A DNA stretch of 64,000 nucleotides from Anastrepha obliqua (GCF_027943255.1 NC_072896.1:118389879-118453878), one strand, 5' to 3'. Positions 45,801 through 59,149 are shown, counted from the first letter of the stretch. A program made the numbers and translations. Notes: generated from the sequence alone by a model not told the origin.

Positions 45801-46020
45801 CATATTCATATTCATATTCATATTCATATTCATATTCATATTCATATTCATATTCATATTCATATTCATATTCATATTCATATTCATATTCATATTCATA
45901 TTCATATTCATATTCATATTCATATTCATATTCATATTCATATTCATATTCATATTCATATTCATATTCATATTCATATTCATATTCATATTCATATTCA
46001 TATTCATATTCATATTCATA
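45801..46020 (+). repeat. (CATATT)n hexanucleotide satellite
   Basis: About 220 bases of essentially perfect CATATT repeat (roughly 36 copies), with imperfect copies from about 45727 to 46195. On the minus strand it is open in two frames, giving Met-Asn and Tyr-Glu dipeptide repeats that are by-products of the repeat and not proteins. Confidence 0.95.
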
Positions 46021-46199
46021 TCCATATTCACATTCGTATTCATATTCATATTCGTATTTGAATTCCAATTTATACTAATTTTCATATTTATATACATATT
46101 TTTATTCATATTCAAATTCATCAATAGCCGTTTTCGCATTCGTACTGATATTCGTACTCGTACTCATACTTATACTCATATTCATATTCATACATAAAT

Positions 46200-47050
46200 G
46201 CATACTCTTCAATTTATATTCATATCATCTGAGTGGAAAATGTATACTAATATGAAGTCGTTTTCAAATTTTGTCGATTCTAAAAGCTCGAGTTCGAGTA
46301 TATCTGCTTCGATGTTGTTGGATGATAAATTTGCAAATACACCTGGCGAAGCAGCTAAAGTATTTGCAGACTTTTTTATTCCTAATTATGTCTCGGCTTA
46401 TCAGGCGTTGCCTGACCTTTCAGCTGAGATATTTTCATTTCTAAATTTTGGCAATTTTTGATGTGCAAATCTGATGACATTTTCAAGGGGATGCTTTTTC
46501 TCTTTCAGCTATCTTGTTCAAAAATTGTCGCAGCATTGGCATTTCCTCTTCAGACTCTATTTAATAAATCTTTATCTACGGGCACTTTCTTAAATGAATG
46601 GGATCTTAAAATCATCACACCTTTTTTAAAAGCAGAAGAAAAAAATTATGTTTCCAATTATAGCCCGCTTTCCAAGCTATCAAGCATCTCTACTGTTTGA
46701 ATGCATTGTATAAATGCAATGTAAAATGTATTTTGCGGTTAAGTCTTTAATTACACCAAACCAACATGGTTTTGTAGCTGACCGCTATACAGCTGCTAAT
46801 CTTGCTGTTTGTAGTGAATTCTGTATCTCATCCGAAGGGCTAAGCTACATTCATCGGAATGCATCTGAATTCTCTGATCCATCTATCTATAAATAGCACT
46901 TTGCGGCTCTCATTTGTTCTTACTTCGAGGAAAATAATTTTTATAATGCGTTTTATGGCCTTATACGAGCGTTACATCATCCAAGTGGAGCTCCATGAAT
47001 TTAATACTTGGGTATCAATTGCTACTAGAGAACCCGTAACCAGTTGGCTC
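46200..47050 (+). mobile_element. LINE fragment (linker and start of RT)
   Basis: Plus-strand frames give FSNFVDSKSSSSSISASMLL, AAKVFADFFIPNYV, LQTLFNKSLSTGTFLNEWDL and NYVSNYSPLSKLSSISTV; the last two match the LINE blocks consensus FN.SL..G.FP..WK and YRPISLLP.LSK. Frames then break and no catalytic box is seen. It differs in family from the element that follows on the opposite strand. Confidence 0.65.
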
Positions 47051-47064
47051 TAAAAGTTTTACGT

Positions 47065-48412
47065 GTATGGTAGGTAGGTAGAAGTGGCAGTCGGTCTCTA
47101 ACCCAACTAACGTAGACCGTTGCTGATCCATTGTGATGCCACAGTAGTAGTTTATCTGCTCCTCCTCGCAAAACCATTTGGTAATAAGCGCAAACCCATT
47201 GATCTGGCTGACACTTATATCCCTAAGGTCATCAGTATCATTTAAGAACGCTGAGCCAAGCATCTAAACCTAGTGGTATGCCACGCGGGACAGTAACAGA
47301 GAAGATATCTGACAGATTAAGTAGCGCCTTTGAGCGTCTAGCGTGCCATTTTGGCCAAATTCCTTTTGTAGCATTATATGCCAGACTATCGGCCCATCTC
47401 GTGTTGGCTGAAGTGACAAAGCTACGTTTGTAGGTTGAGAGGGGTATACCCACAAGTGCCATACCAAGAGGGAGACGAGTGGTAGTGCCCTCTCTGGCTA
47501 ATTTATCTGCCTTACAATTCCGTAGTATGTCACTATGCCCTGGCACCAATATCAAATGGATGCCGAAATATTCCGCCATCTCCTTAAGGCGAGCAATGAT
47601 GGAATTAGTGACAACCTCACCAAGCGATTTAATCGCCACTTGGCTATCGGAGTAAATATAGATTTCTCTGAAGGCACTCACATTTGTGCCTAACCAGACA
47701 GCTACTTCTTTAATGGCTGAAATTGCCAGAAATTCGTTACACTGATTAGGAAGCCGAAATGCTCACCTTCTGGCTTCGTACAGTAGACACCAAAGCCAAC
47801 TTTGTAGTCAAACTTTGAGCCATCAATAAAGAACCGTAGGCAGTTTTTTCGATTAGGTATATTGTCAACCCACTCACATCTAGCTGGAATTCTAGTACTA
47901 TATAACCTATTAAAGTATGGTTCATTTAAACAATAATTAACAGGGTTCTTTGGACCCAGAGCAAGTGTTATGGATGAGTGTCCAACTTCTAAGTCGCGCC
48001 ATCGATTAGTTGCGGCAAGCCGAGCAGCAGTATCGGCAGCATTCTGCTTACCAACTAAATCCAGGGGAGGTAAGAAGAAAATAGTAGTCAGAACATCAGA
48101 GGATGTGGTTCGAAGGGCACCGCTGATACATATAAACGCCATAGGTTGAACCCTCTGAAGCCTGTTTGTAATCGTAGTCTCGTCGAGAGTCGTGCATCAG
48201 ACCATAATTCCGTAAAGAAGGATAGGTCTGATAAGGGTCATATACAGCCAGTGAGTTTTCTTCGGAGAAAGACCCCACATGCGTCCTAATGCCTTTTTGC
48301 ATGAGAGTAGAGCTACAGTAGCTTTCCCTACTCTGTAGTTTGTACAATTTAGTTTCTTATCGAGAAGTACACCTAAATATTTGGCGGATATTAAAGCAGG
48401 TTTTCCGAATTC
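47065..48412 (-). mobile_element. LOA-like LINE, RT thumb to RNase H
   Basis: The minus strand begins inside the RT end (AKYLGVLLDKKLN, LLSCKKALGRMWGLSPKKTH, LIRPILLYGIMVW), continues through FFIDGSKFDYKVGFGVYC (first RNase H Asp), IYIYSDSQVAIKSLGEVV (second Asp) and LILVPGHSDILRNCKADKLA (third and fourth motifs), and ends near 47065 beside a short GTAG repeat. The 147-codon RNase H frame is intact. 5'-truncated at about 48412. Confidence 0.8.
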
Positions 48413-50021
48413 GGTTTCACAAATATTTGAAAATATTAAGTATATTTGAAATAACTAAGTATTTTATATTTGTTTCCAATGAAAAGCTGGGTAGTTTTCC
48501 TCTTTGTTGCTTACCAAAATTTTATTCCTTCAAAAGTTATTCATAGTCGGTCATAATTTCTCAAATATTTGAAAGTCTCAATTCAGTTGGCATCATAAAA
48601 TTTGAATTTCCATTTCAAATATCCATATGGAATATTTTATATTTACATACGCACACACCAATTGACAAATCATAGAAATGCCTTAGGATTAAAATTGAAA
48701 TTCCAAACATTCCAAAAAATCAGTCCAAATCACTGAGCGGAAGATGGAAAGTTTGGTGCTGGACACATACACGCACACACTTACATAAATATTTATGCAC
48801 AAATAAATAGCTAAAAGTGATATTTATGCGCATTCTGGCAGCTGTTGCCTTAGCCTTATCCTCCGGCGTCTAAGTAGAGCCTTTATTATAATTTTCTGTT
48901 TCTGTTTGCTGCACTCAAAGTCAATACAAACACACACACAATGAGAATTTTTTGCTCATTTGTTCTTTTTTGTATAATTTTATGCGTTTGTTTGAATTCC
49001 ATTTTCCACAGAACAAATGACTAAGGATGACCAGATAGATAAGGGCTCCGAAAGCCGTTGTTGGACTTTGTGTGTTGGCTCAAGAGTAGCTCAACTATGT
49101 GTGTATGTATGTGTGCATTGCTAATAAATGTGAACGTGACACAAATTAATTGCCTTCGTACTACCATTTTCCTTCACATACACACACATGCATAAGTATG
49201 TATGTATGTGTGTATGTTTGTATCACTTTGTACACTTTGTATCTTCATTTTGATTTTCTATGGAAAAAAAAGTGGACCAGCAAAGCTGGCAAGGCCCAGA
49301 TATACCAAACTAATTAAGAGCTGTGCTAAAAGGAAAATAAATGAAAAAGAAGCCGGATGAAGACAGGCAGCGGTATCAAGCAAATGGTTAAATGGAATGA
49401 AATGAGATTTTGCAAAGTGATAAGGGAAGGTGAACAAGTCGGTGCAGTAGCCATGCCAATGCCACTTGCAGCTGGAGCACCTAATATCCTGTAACAATAA
49501 AGGGAAATAGAAATGGCTTCAGGCCAATGAGAAACATTGTTGCGGAGAAAGAATTTGCAAAAACGTTGATAATTTTACTATAAACGGAAATCGAAACTCA
49601 GATGAAGAATGTGGCAGGAGCTGGCACATTTCCTTGCAATAAATGGCTTTACCTGTTGGTTGTGACAGCAATTTTTTTCGCTTACTTATTATCTATTGAG
49701 GTGAGTTACAACCTAATTAAAGTAGATTTCACAGCAATTCGCACGGCGTGAATAATTTTCTCTTTAGTAGTGTGACTCCGGTTACTTTCTTATATTAAAG
49801 AATTGGTTGCAGCATCTCTAATTAAATAAAACAAAGGAAATTGGCAGCTTTGCGCCAAGTATTTCCTGGTGTAGAAAAGTAAATATGTTAACGAATAGTT
49901 CGCGGTGAGCAGAGTAAGCAAAATTCATTTAAGTTTCAACTCTCCTTTTAGCTTGCACAGCCATCGAAAAACGCATATCGACGAGGTGCGCCTGATAATA
50001 TTATAACCTATGGAACTTAGC
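48413..50021. other. No gene recognised
   Basis: AT-rich sequence with CACA/TGTG runs (for example near 48770, 48920 and 49080-49220). No coding or mobile-element signature was found. Confidence 0.5.
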
Positions 50022-50336
50022 GGCCGCCGTAGCCGAATGGGTTGGTACGTGATTACCATTCGGAATTCACAGATAGAACGTTGGTTCGAATCTCGGTGAA
50101 ACCAAAATTAATAAAAACATTTTTCTAATAGCGGTCGCCCCTCGGCAGGCAATGGCAAACCTCCGAGTGTATTTCTGCCATGAAAAAGCTCCTCATAAAA
50201 AATATTTGCCTTTCGGAGTCGGCTTGAAACTGTAGGTCCCTCCATTTGTGGAACAACATTAAGACGCACCCCACAAATAGGAGGAGGAGCTCGGCCAAAC
50301 ACCCAAAAAGGGTGTACGCGCCAATAAAAAAAAAAT
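50022..50336 (+). mobile_element. tRNA-derived SINE (family A), copy 4
   Basis: The best-preserved copy: GGCCGCCGTAGCCGAATGGG head, GGTTCGAATCTCGG B-box, GGCAGGCAATGGCAAACCTC, GAGTCGGCTTGAAACTGTAG, AGGAGGAGCTCGGCCAAACA, and end GGGTGTACGCGCCAAT followed by an A-tail. Full length apart from the tail is about 304 bases. Confidence 0.9.
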
Positions 50337-50357
50337 ATGATAATAATACCCCGCAAT

Positions 50358-50622
50358 GCCGGTCGCCGTAGACTAATAAGTTGGTGCGTAGCTAATATTC
50401 GGGAGTGCATAGGTTCGAATCTCGTGCATAGCAGTTGCCCCTCGAAAGGCAATGACAAACCTCCGAGTGTATTTCTGCCACGGAAAGGCTCCTCATACAA
50501 AATATCCGCCGTTCGGAGTCGGCTTTAAACTGTAGTCCCTCCATTTGAGCAACAACATCAAGGCGTACGTTACAAATAGGAGGAAGAGCTCGGGAAACAT
50601 CCTAAATGGGTGTAAGCGCCAA
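50358..50622 (+). mobile_element. tRNA-derived SINE (family A), copy 5, diverged
   Basis: Starts 21 bases after the A-tail of copy 4, in the same orientation: CCGGTCGCCGTAGACTAATA head, GGTTCGAATCTCG B-box, GGCAATGACAAACCTCCGAG, GTTCGGAGTCGGC and end GGGTGTAAGCGCCAA. More diverged than copy 4, with several small deletions, so it is older or another subfamily. Confidence 0.85.
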
Positions 50623-50639
50623 GTATGTTTTTAGCGGTT

Positions 50640-51200
50640 GAAGACGGCGAAGATATTTTGGGCGTTCAGTTGATTAGTAAGAGTCGCGTGTTTTTGTAGA
50701 GTATAGGGTATTATTTACCCAGGCGACCAGTACAGAGCAGGATGAAATCTCAAAGGGTAGTAGTTTTGGCTACGAAGTATGACCGGGCTCTTAAATCTGT
50801 TACCATGGCGAACAGAAGCCTACGGAGTTCTCACCAATTGGTTCGTGAGGACGGTCGCTCGAGGGGTCGTGGTTGAGGTTTAGTACCTAAATGCGGGTAG
50901 AGCCTTTTTTGGCCCGATGTGGAGTTGCATTGCAACTGGGTGCCCGACCCAAAGAACGGCAGAGGTTTAGATAGGGCCCGAACCACAGAAAGGTGGCCAG
51001 TGTATCGATTCAACACTACCAAATGGTAAAGTAAATAGTTTTAGCGTTTTAGGGCGCTGATCAACGCAATGGGTTGTTTCGCTGTGGGTTTGAACACCGT
51101 GGGGTAAGATGGACGTCAGTAGGTATCCACGCTCATCATACCAATATCGCGGTACTTTGCACGTCACTTTTACTGCAAGCTGACCCCTCGTAGCTCAGAC
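50640..51200. other. Unexplained GC-richer island
   Basis: Base composition is clearly more GC-rich than the flanks, with blocks such as GGACGGTCGCTCGAGGGGTC, GGCCCGATGTGGAGTTGCAT and GTGGGTTTGAACACCGTGGG. No ORF over about 70 codons has a recognisable pattern, and no tRNA or rRNA signature was found. It directly follows the tandem SINE pair and may be an unrecognised repeat. Confidence 0.5.
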
Positions 51201-52849
51201 TTCCAGTTCGGATCGCATGCGGCCTTATTACAATGAAAATTGAAAATAATTAATTATGTGCTGCACTTCTTAAAGTACGCAAACCGAGTGCTAATGAAAA
51301 TTAGGTTGGCAAGACTGCTACTAATGGGCACACCACCGTGGCATGTGGCAAATATATTTTTCACCAGACAACGCTTGATCTTACCGCTAACTAGCGAAAC
51401 AAACGGAATCAAGTGATTACAGCTGCATACTTTCGAGATATTTTCCGTTTCCAAAACCAATTAAAGAAAAGGTGTGCAGTAGAAAAAAAAGAAAAACAAT
51501 TGAAAATGAAAATAAATATGCAATTGAATTGGAAATGTGTTAGCGCTGTGCTCAGCAGGCTATGGCAGCGTGCGATGCGGCAGGAAATGCACTTTAATCG
51601 CATTCAAGCAAAGTTTGCACTTTTGTGACGGTAAAGTGAGTGAGTGGCCAAGTGCAAAACAGTGTCGTTGTTATTGTCAGCGTCTATTGTTTCCAATGGT
51701 AATGGGAAACGTTCATGACGGGAATTTATGCAGTGACACAAACTAATGTTGACACACGAAGCTGTAGCGGCAGCGGCAGTGGCACTGCCAGCAAAGCAAA
51801 CAAATTCAAATGCTAAGCTTTCGATTGTATGCTGAGAGTTGCGCGTGAAAAATGGCAAACGCTTGTGAATTGATGCAGCAGGATTGCGCATTCGTCAATC
51901 TAATAGTGAAACTGTTTTTCCTACGCCAATTTCGCCTTTTTCCCAACGCAGCATTCAAATGTGAAACATCATTTGACTCATTTCAGTTTTGCGGTTCTCC
52001 TTCTCCGCATTTTTTTCGCACCATTTCACTTTACCACATTATCCCTCCACTGCACTTCCCTTGGCCTCGACCACTGCAATGGAAAATTCTTCCACCCACA
52101 TCGTACATTGCCCATCGTACGCATGCATGAAATATTCCGGTGGTACCATAAAACGCCATTAGCATTTTTGCGACAATCGTTGACCTCCTCTGTCCTTTTG
52201 CCACCTGCTGCTGGTCGGGTCGTCTAAATTTGTTTGGCTCTCTGGTTGAAAGCTTCGTGCTGTTGCATAGTTATGAGGTCGTTATTTTGCATAGCACACA
52301 AAAGCGCCAACTTGTAGCAAATTGTGGAGCAGTGGGCGGGGCAGTAGCAACAGGCGCCAGGCGCACAAATTACCAACCTTCCAATGCTTTTTCTAAAGAC
52401 TTAGGACTCGTGCACCATTTTTCAATAAACTCGTTTTCTAGTGCTTAACAAACGTTTGAGAATTTTATGTATTCATTTTGCGTTTGATTTCAATATCCTC
52501 GTTTTAAGTGAAATGGCTAGTGGAGTGTGATAAATACATGGTTAGGTTGTGCAAAAAAAAAAAAACAAGGAGAAAAAAGAGAGAAAAAATTGGAAAAATT
52601 TTTTTTCACAAAAGTCGTCAAGAATTGTACTTTTCTATTGTACTTCGTCAGCAGAAGCGTTAGATGGTTTCTCTCTAAGTGGGAGAGTTTTTATATTTGC
52701 CTCGTGCTTGAATATTAACAGTTTTTTTCATTTAAAAATAAAGCAATTTGCCCTCGAACTGTGGACCTAAATTGTTGCTTTTTACAATACAATATTTCAT
52801 GACATTCACTGTATTTAAGGGGAGTTCTGTAAACATATTCGAGTGAAGG
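51201..52849. other. No gene recognised
   Basis: Mixed-composition DNA with open frames up to 95 codons on both strands, none with a domain I recognise. An oligo-A tract occurs at about 52552-52565. Confidence 0.45.
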
Positions 52850-54905
52850 TATTGCCGAGAAGCCCACTTAGTAGAAATCAAAGGGTAAGCACAGAGTGGG
52901 AAACCATGCGAATTAGCCTTACACGATCATGCTAGCAAGATTGAAGCAAGGTTGGAAGCTGACGAGTACACAGTGGGCGTGTTCGTGGTCATTGAGGAAC
53001 GACATGGAATTAATCAAACCATTGTAAAATGGATACATTCCATGCTCTCTGAGACGTTGCTAACCGCTGGTGAGAACAGTGACGAACTAGCTACCGTCAG
53101 GCCTAAGCAAGGATACCCCCAAGGGGGTGTTTCGTCTCCGTTGCTGTGGTGCTTCGTCGTAGACTCTCTTCGAACGGAGATGCAGGAACTCGGATTTCAT
53201 GTCCAAGCATATGCGGACGATGTCTGTGCGGTAACATCGGATGAGTCCCTAAGAAAGTTTTGCATGAAAGGGCAGAGAATTCTGGATAAAATCGACAACT
53301 AGTGCACTAGAAAGGTCTTCCCGTGAATCCATACAAAACTACCTTAGACTTGTTAACGAGTAAACGGAAACTGGATGGAGTTAGCCTTCCAGCACTGAAA
53401 GGTGTAACACTTGGTCTTTCCGATAAAGTTAAATATCTAGGAGTAATCTTGGATAAGAAGTTGACTTGGGAAACACATGTTTCACTGAAGGTGAATCGCG
53501 CATTTAGGGTCTTTCAACAATGCCGTAGAGTCTTTGGCAAAACCTGGGGTCTGAAACCTGCTGTGGTCCTATGGATACACACAGCACTTATCAGACCAAT
53601 CATCACTTACGCTTCTTTGGTTTGATTGAGACGGACTATGGTTAAGCCCACACTTCGGGTACTATACAGGCTAGAGAGAAGTGTATCTTTATGCATTACG
53701 GGTGCCATGAAGACAACCTCCAGCTTGGCCTAAATGCTGTGCTTGATTTGCTCCCCGTGGATCTTCAGATACAACAGGAAGCAATAAAAACAATGTGTAG
53801 ACTCCATAAATATGGTTTCTGGCACGAAGATGGAACTTCGGGACACAGAGAAATCTTTAAGTTGCTGTCGGAGCAGTATCCCCTGTTTTTGGCACGGACG
53901 ACCTTATACTCATTTTTTTAAATTTGGAAGGAAATTTGATGCCAGTAATCCAGAGTGCATTACAAGAGGTTTGACTTATATTTTCTTTACCGATGGGTCC
54001 AAGAATTATATAGATTCTGGAGCCGGATAGTACTTAAACGCGAGCAAAAGGTATCATTACGCTATGGGAGGAATTACACTTTTTTTTCAAACGAAAATTT
54101 TTGCCATTCTGAAAGTAGCAGAATGGATAATTCAGAGAAGATAGAGCGGGAAACAAATTGGAGTCTTTAGCGATAGTCAGGCTACGCTAAAGGCCCTGAA
54201 GACCGCAAGGTAACCCTCAAAGATTGTTGAAGAATGTAAGAAGAAGCTTAATTCTGTTGCAAGACAGAATAAGCTCGTACTTATATGGGCTCCAGGACAC
54301 TGTGGGGTTCAAGTGAATAAAATTGTCGATAAATTGGCTAACTGTGCATCAGTGGTTGCCCCACAGGGACCGGAGCCAATAATCTGAATCAGTGCTATAG
54401 GAATAATGAATTGGATCAGCGATTTTGTATGCAATTCATAAAAAGAGCGATGGTCCGCTCTTGAAAGCTGCAGGACTGAAAATTGTTTTGTGACAAGTCC
54501 GAACAGAAAAATGTCCGACTTTCTCTTAAAACTTAGAAGAAACGACGTTCGGTCGATGGTCGGTATTATTACAGTACACAACCCATGGGATCAACATATG
54601 ACCACCATTGGAATCATTGAGGCCCGCATAGCACTGAGCACTTTCTCTGTGAGCAAGGTTACGAATGTTGGGTTCCGATGTATTGAGAATGAGTAAACTT
54701 CGTTCTCTCAAACTGAAGGATATTTTCAAATTTGCCAAAGAATCCGGAAAATTCTCACAGAACTAAATACCTCTATTCCACTATTTTATCCCATCTTTTT
54801 CCTTCTGTTACTTCTCCCCTTTCCACGTTGACTATCTAGCCTTTCGTTTTTAGCCTGAGCGTTTTAAGAGTTACCAAATCTCTCTGTGCTTCTTGGCTCA
54901 ACTTT
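52850..54905 (+). mobile_element. LOA/R1-like LINE relic, RT to 3' end
   Basis: Frames give RPKQGYPQGGVSSPLLWCFV, an intact QAYADDVCAV box (about 53205-53230), VKYLGVILDKKLTWETHV, CRRVFGKTWGLKPAVVLWIH, RNase H pieces FFTDGSKNYIDSGAG, FSDSQATLKAL and LIWAPGHCGVQVNK, and the C-terminal region that repeats at 59150-59720. At least five frameshifts or stops interrupt it. The 3' end is about 54905, where the paired copies cease to match. Confidence 0.85.
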
Positions 54906-54940
54906 TTAAATTTCAAAAAAAAGGAAGTTCTATCAAATAC

Positions 54941-55870
54941 TAGGTTGTTCAACAAGTTTTGCAGTTTGATAAGAACACAATGTAACATTTTATTATTCAG
55001 TATAGTCTCCATGAACGTCAGGACACTTCTTCCAACGAGATTCCAATTTATGATTTCCATACCTGAAGTGAGGAACTGAAATAGCTGCAATTTACGATTC
55101 AACAGCTGTTATGAAAAACGCTTCTCACGCATGCTTTTTTTTACATCTGGAAATGGATGGAGGTCGGTAGAGGCCAAATCTGGGGAAAACAGCGGATGCT
55201 CCTACAATTTGCACTTTAACTCATGGATTTAAGTCATTATCAAAATGTCTCTGTGACACGGTGCATTGTCGTGATGAAGCTTAGACTTTTCTTACAAACT
55301 TTTTCCTTCAGCTGGTCTAAAAGATTGCAATAATATTCAGAATTTATTGTTTTACCAGTTTGCAAGTAATCCACAAACAAAATTTCTTTCTCATGCCAGA
55401 AAACAGATGCAAACACCATCGTGGCCGAATTTTGGACACGAACTCCTTTTGGAGCCAAAGAATCAGGTTCACGCTACTCTTTAGCCTTTTGCTTTGATTT
55501 AGGGTCATGGTGGGGACTAAAGTCTTATCAATTGACGAATCGACGCACCAAGTCCACTTTATACTTTCGAAAGCTTTCTAAATGATCATGAGAAAATTGC
55601 ATTCGAATGTGTTTTTGTTCCATTGTTAGCGAATGCGGCGCTCATTGTGCACACAGCTTTCTGAAATCCAATGCTTCAGTCAAAATATTACTTATTCTAC
55701 CCAATGCGATGTCTAGGACTTCTATTAAGTCTCTTTCAGCCACTCGACGATTTTGCACGTTTTTGACGGGGATCGTGGATCTACTGTATTAATTCCCAGA
55801 AAGTCGCTATACACTTTCAGCAGTCGTTCATAAACTTCCATTGCTTTTAAGCCTTCTAAAAATTAAAATT
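54941..55870 (-). mobile_element. Third mariner-type relic
   Basis: One end at 54941 reads TAGGTTGTTCAACAAGTTTT. The minus strand encodes in order VYERLLKVYSDFLGINTVDP, KHIRMQFSHDHLESFRKYKV, HDPKSKQKAKE, VRVQNSATMVFASVFWHEKE, LFVDYLQTGKTINSEYYCNL and the C-terminal GNHKLESRWKKCPDVHGDY. Stops and a deletion of the D-D core (after KEKVCKKS) are present. The opposite TIR was not found, so the upstream end is approximate. Confidence 0.75.
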
Positions 55871-58800
55871 TAATTAATGGGTGCAAACCGAAGTTAAGAA
55901 CGTTGACCAAGACCCAAAAGAAAAATACCTCTCCAAGGCGAGTGCAGAATATCATTGAAGTGTTTGTGATAAAGCCGAACTTATCGTGGGGTGAAGCAGT
56001 TTCAATTTGCATACGTTGTTGCGGATTGTTGCATACGTCGGTCTTGGTGTGCTGCTGATAATCGACAACTTCAATGAACTGTTAAGCATCCAGCTAAGAC
56101 TCATGTTTAGGGCTACTTCTCCGAAAAAGGGTGTTACCGTTTTTGGAAAACAACGGATATGGTTGGTTGAAAACATTCTTCTCTTCCATCAAAAAAAGTA
56201 AGGTTAAGAAGAACAAAAAAGTAAGAAGGCTATGAAGAATTTCGACCGAATAAACTTTTATCTTTGTATTAATCTATGTATGGATTCCGGTTTCATAGGT
56301 ACAAATCAGGGTGAATAAACTTTAAAGCAAATTATCCTTTTTCATTCCTCAGTTGAATGAGTTTAATATGGAATTGTTTTAGTGGAACATCTAAAACAGC
56401 TCGAGTGGCAATTCATTTACTGAAGTAACATTCCTTGATCACATAATTTGCCGTCATGGATCGGCCAATTGATTCAAATGATAGTGAGAAATCACAGCTA
56501 TGGAATATTTTCGGTATAGACAAGTGAATTTGTTAGTCTGCCTCGCTTGATAAACTATGTTAGGCCATTTCAGAGCAAACATTAATGGTCATGTTTACGA
56601 TATAAAACGACTGCCAGTCGAAAAGTGCTCGAGAACTGAGCTCCCAGAGCCAGTCAAGGCGCTCATACACCTGGAGTAGTTTTTCAGTGGAAATGGGATG
56701 AAATGAATCGCCATAGCCTTTATTTATGTACTTTATTTCATTTCAGTGTTCTATACTCCGTAGAAGTCACCATTAATTACGTTATTTATTAAGTAAATTA
56801 TGCGTATATATGCATGTGTTAATTTATTGCATTCTTGTTATGTTTAAAATATGCCAGATGTGCCAAAAGTGCCTGCGGAGTTCTTAAGCTGCTGCCTATG
56901 GCGTTGAGGTGCCGTGGCGTATGAGTAATGCATTTGCTTTGATATAGCAGCAGTGCGTACATACATGCATATAATTTAACATGATTCAATAGCAAATCCA
57001 TTACTTTTTTTTTACTGAGCTTCTCTCTTGTGCTTGGACTACACCAACATATAATAAATACAAAATTTATGGCTCATATTATATGTTTATCCTCATGCAC
57101 ATGACTAATAACTGCGCTGTCAAGTTGCCTTGGTGTATTTCTTCTATTAATTTGTAAGCCATCATAAATTATCTGAACACAAATAATCATCCTACATGCA
57201 TATATGTGCATAGCATTTCGAAAACTCATATTTATGCTCGTAAAAAATTGATGGTGACGCCACATGGCGTATGGGTAACCCACTGCTGGACAGCAGGAGC
57301 CAGATGACGAACAGAATTGTGCAAGCAAGCAAGAAATATTAAGAAATTCGTGTAAAAAAAAAAAAATAAAAGCCACAGGCAAAATGTTGCCAAAAAAGAC
57401 CTCACACTTATGCACAAACACGCAGCGAATCTCTTGTGTAGCGCCTTAAAGTATATTAAAAGAAATTGCTAAAACTTAATACTTTCTAGAACTTTTTACA
57501 TGCACTTTGATGTTGCGGAAAGGCAGCTGCTTTGCGGATGAGTTTGACGTAACGTGCAATACTGGAGGGAATGTTTAAAATATGTTGTAATTTTTATCGT
57601 TTTCTGGTCGTAGAATAGGTCTTCATAGCGAAAATGTCAAAACGTGTCAATGTGGCTCGAACCGTCAAGAAAAACAGCATAATTTCCTGTTCATGTACAT
57701 TCGTATATGTACGTACGGGTTGCCAATACCACCGCAGAAATGTGTTCACAGTGGAGCGGGAATTGATTGTTACAAAACGATGTGTGTTGCCATAATAAGC
57801 ATCATTAATCAAAACAAAAGACTGTGAACCAGGGACACGCCTACACGCGTGTAAGTTTACTGGTGAACGGAAAGCAGCAAAGTGTCAAGGGAGCGCCGCA
57901 CACAGTATGCGCCCGGTAGATAAAGGGTGAATGAGACCAGAGGCAGATTGAAAGCAGCTACGAAGCTGATAAATGTGAAACAAAGCATGACAGAGGTTTG
58001 CGACAGCAAAGGCAACCAGCTGCAGCAGCTGTTGTGTGGCAGCTGCTTGCGTGGCCATTCTTGCCAGGTTCTTGCCTTGCCAGAGGCATTACGGGTTTCA
58101 CGCGTTCCATGCCGTAACAGTGTTGGCTTTGAGTGAGCGCGCATGTGTGTGTGCGAGCTGGCGAGGCAAAATTCCCAAGCGTGCTCTGTCAAACGTCAAC
58201 ATTGTGTTGCATGCTGCGCATTGCCCGGGGCAGCGGTAAAACCAGAAAGACCAAAAAAACAAAACAAAAAAAAAAAAACACAGAAATGCCAGTAATGGCA
58301 GCCGTTAGTCACTTTGCTGTGATGCTTCACTATGTCTTTGTCCATAACTACAAGTATTCGCACGTACACAGGTTTATGCACACTTCTTTGCGCCTTGCAT
58401 GCGTGCATGTGCTTATGTGTATGCGTTTGTACCTACAATGTTTCAGTAACTGTTCCTTTGTGCGTTAAAATGTATGCCACTGTGCCACTCACTCGCTATC
58501 CAACTCATTTATCGCTACAAAGTAGCATCAGCTTAAGTTTGATTATCTCCACTGAGCTGAGTGTGCTCTTTGTTGTTAGTTGTTGTAGTGTCCTCTATGG
58601 GGTTTTCTACGCCTTTTACGCCTTTTGCGTCTTTTGCGCCTTTTACCCCTTTATCTGCCTTGTTTTGTTGCCCTTTGTTCCTTTCTTGTTGGTTGCTTAT
58701 TGTTGTTGCTTTTATTATTATAGTTATTATGTTTGTTATTACTGCACCGTAGTGATTTAATACGAGCAGCACCGAATGCGCACTACTCTCATAAACTGTA

Positions 58801-59149
58801 ACTATCCATTTACCAACAATGAACAGTGCATACAAACAAACTACATACAAACGTAGAAGAATGGATTTAAAAATACCATTAAAAATTAATAAAATTTCTA
58901 CACTTCGTAAGTAAAGAATTTTTGGCTCGTTATTCCTCATTTGGCCCCCTAAATTATAAAAGTAGTTAAAAAAATACTACAACTGGTGATGATAGTTCGC
59001 CTGAAGACTCAGGCAGGAATAACTTAGGTCAATGGCTTTAATCACTGGTTTTACGAAAAAATGTTCAAAGATCATCTAAACGGTTCGTATAACATTTGAA
59101 GACATTTCCTAGAGCAAGTATGTAAATATTATAGAGTTGGCCAATTTAA
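55871..59149. other. No gene recognised
   Basis: Mixed DNA with many overlapping short frames on both strands (the longest 142 codons at 58332-58760, Cys/Leu/Val/Phe-rich without a known pattern). No repeat matches were noticed. Confidence 0.45.

Noticed and set aside
45756..46139. 127- and 98-codon minus-strand ORFs of Met-Asn and Tyr-Glu repeats
   Set aside because: Translation of the CATATT hexanucleotide repeat.
50022..50110. Possible tRNA gene at the head of a SINE
   Set aside because: A- and B-boxes are present, but the same head with the same body occurs five times, so it is a SINE promoter.
57857..58192. Minus-strand frame with a hydrophobic stretch as a candidate IA-2 signal-peptide exon
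   Set aside because: The hydrophobic stretch is internal, no phase-1 donor follows it cleanly, and nothing resembles the expected sequence before the Cys cluster.
58332..58760. 142-codon plus-strand ORF, membrane-protein-like
   Set aside because: Cys/Val/Leu-rich by T-rich composition with a comparable frame on the opposite strand; no motif or splice support.
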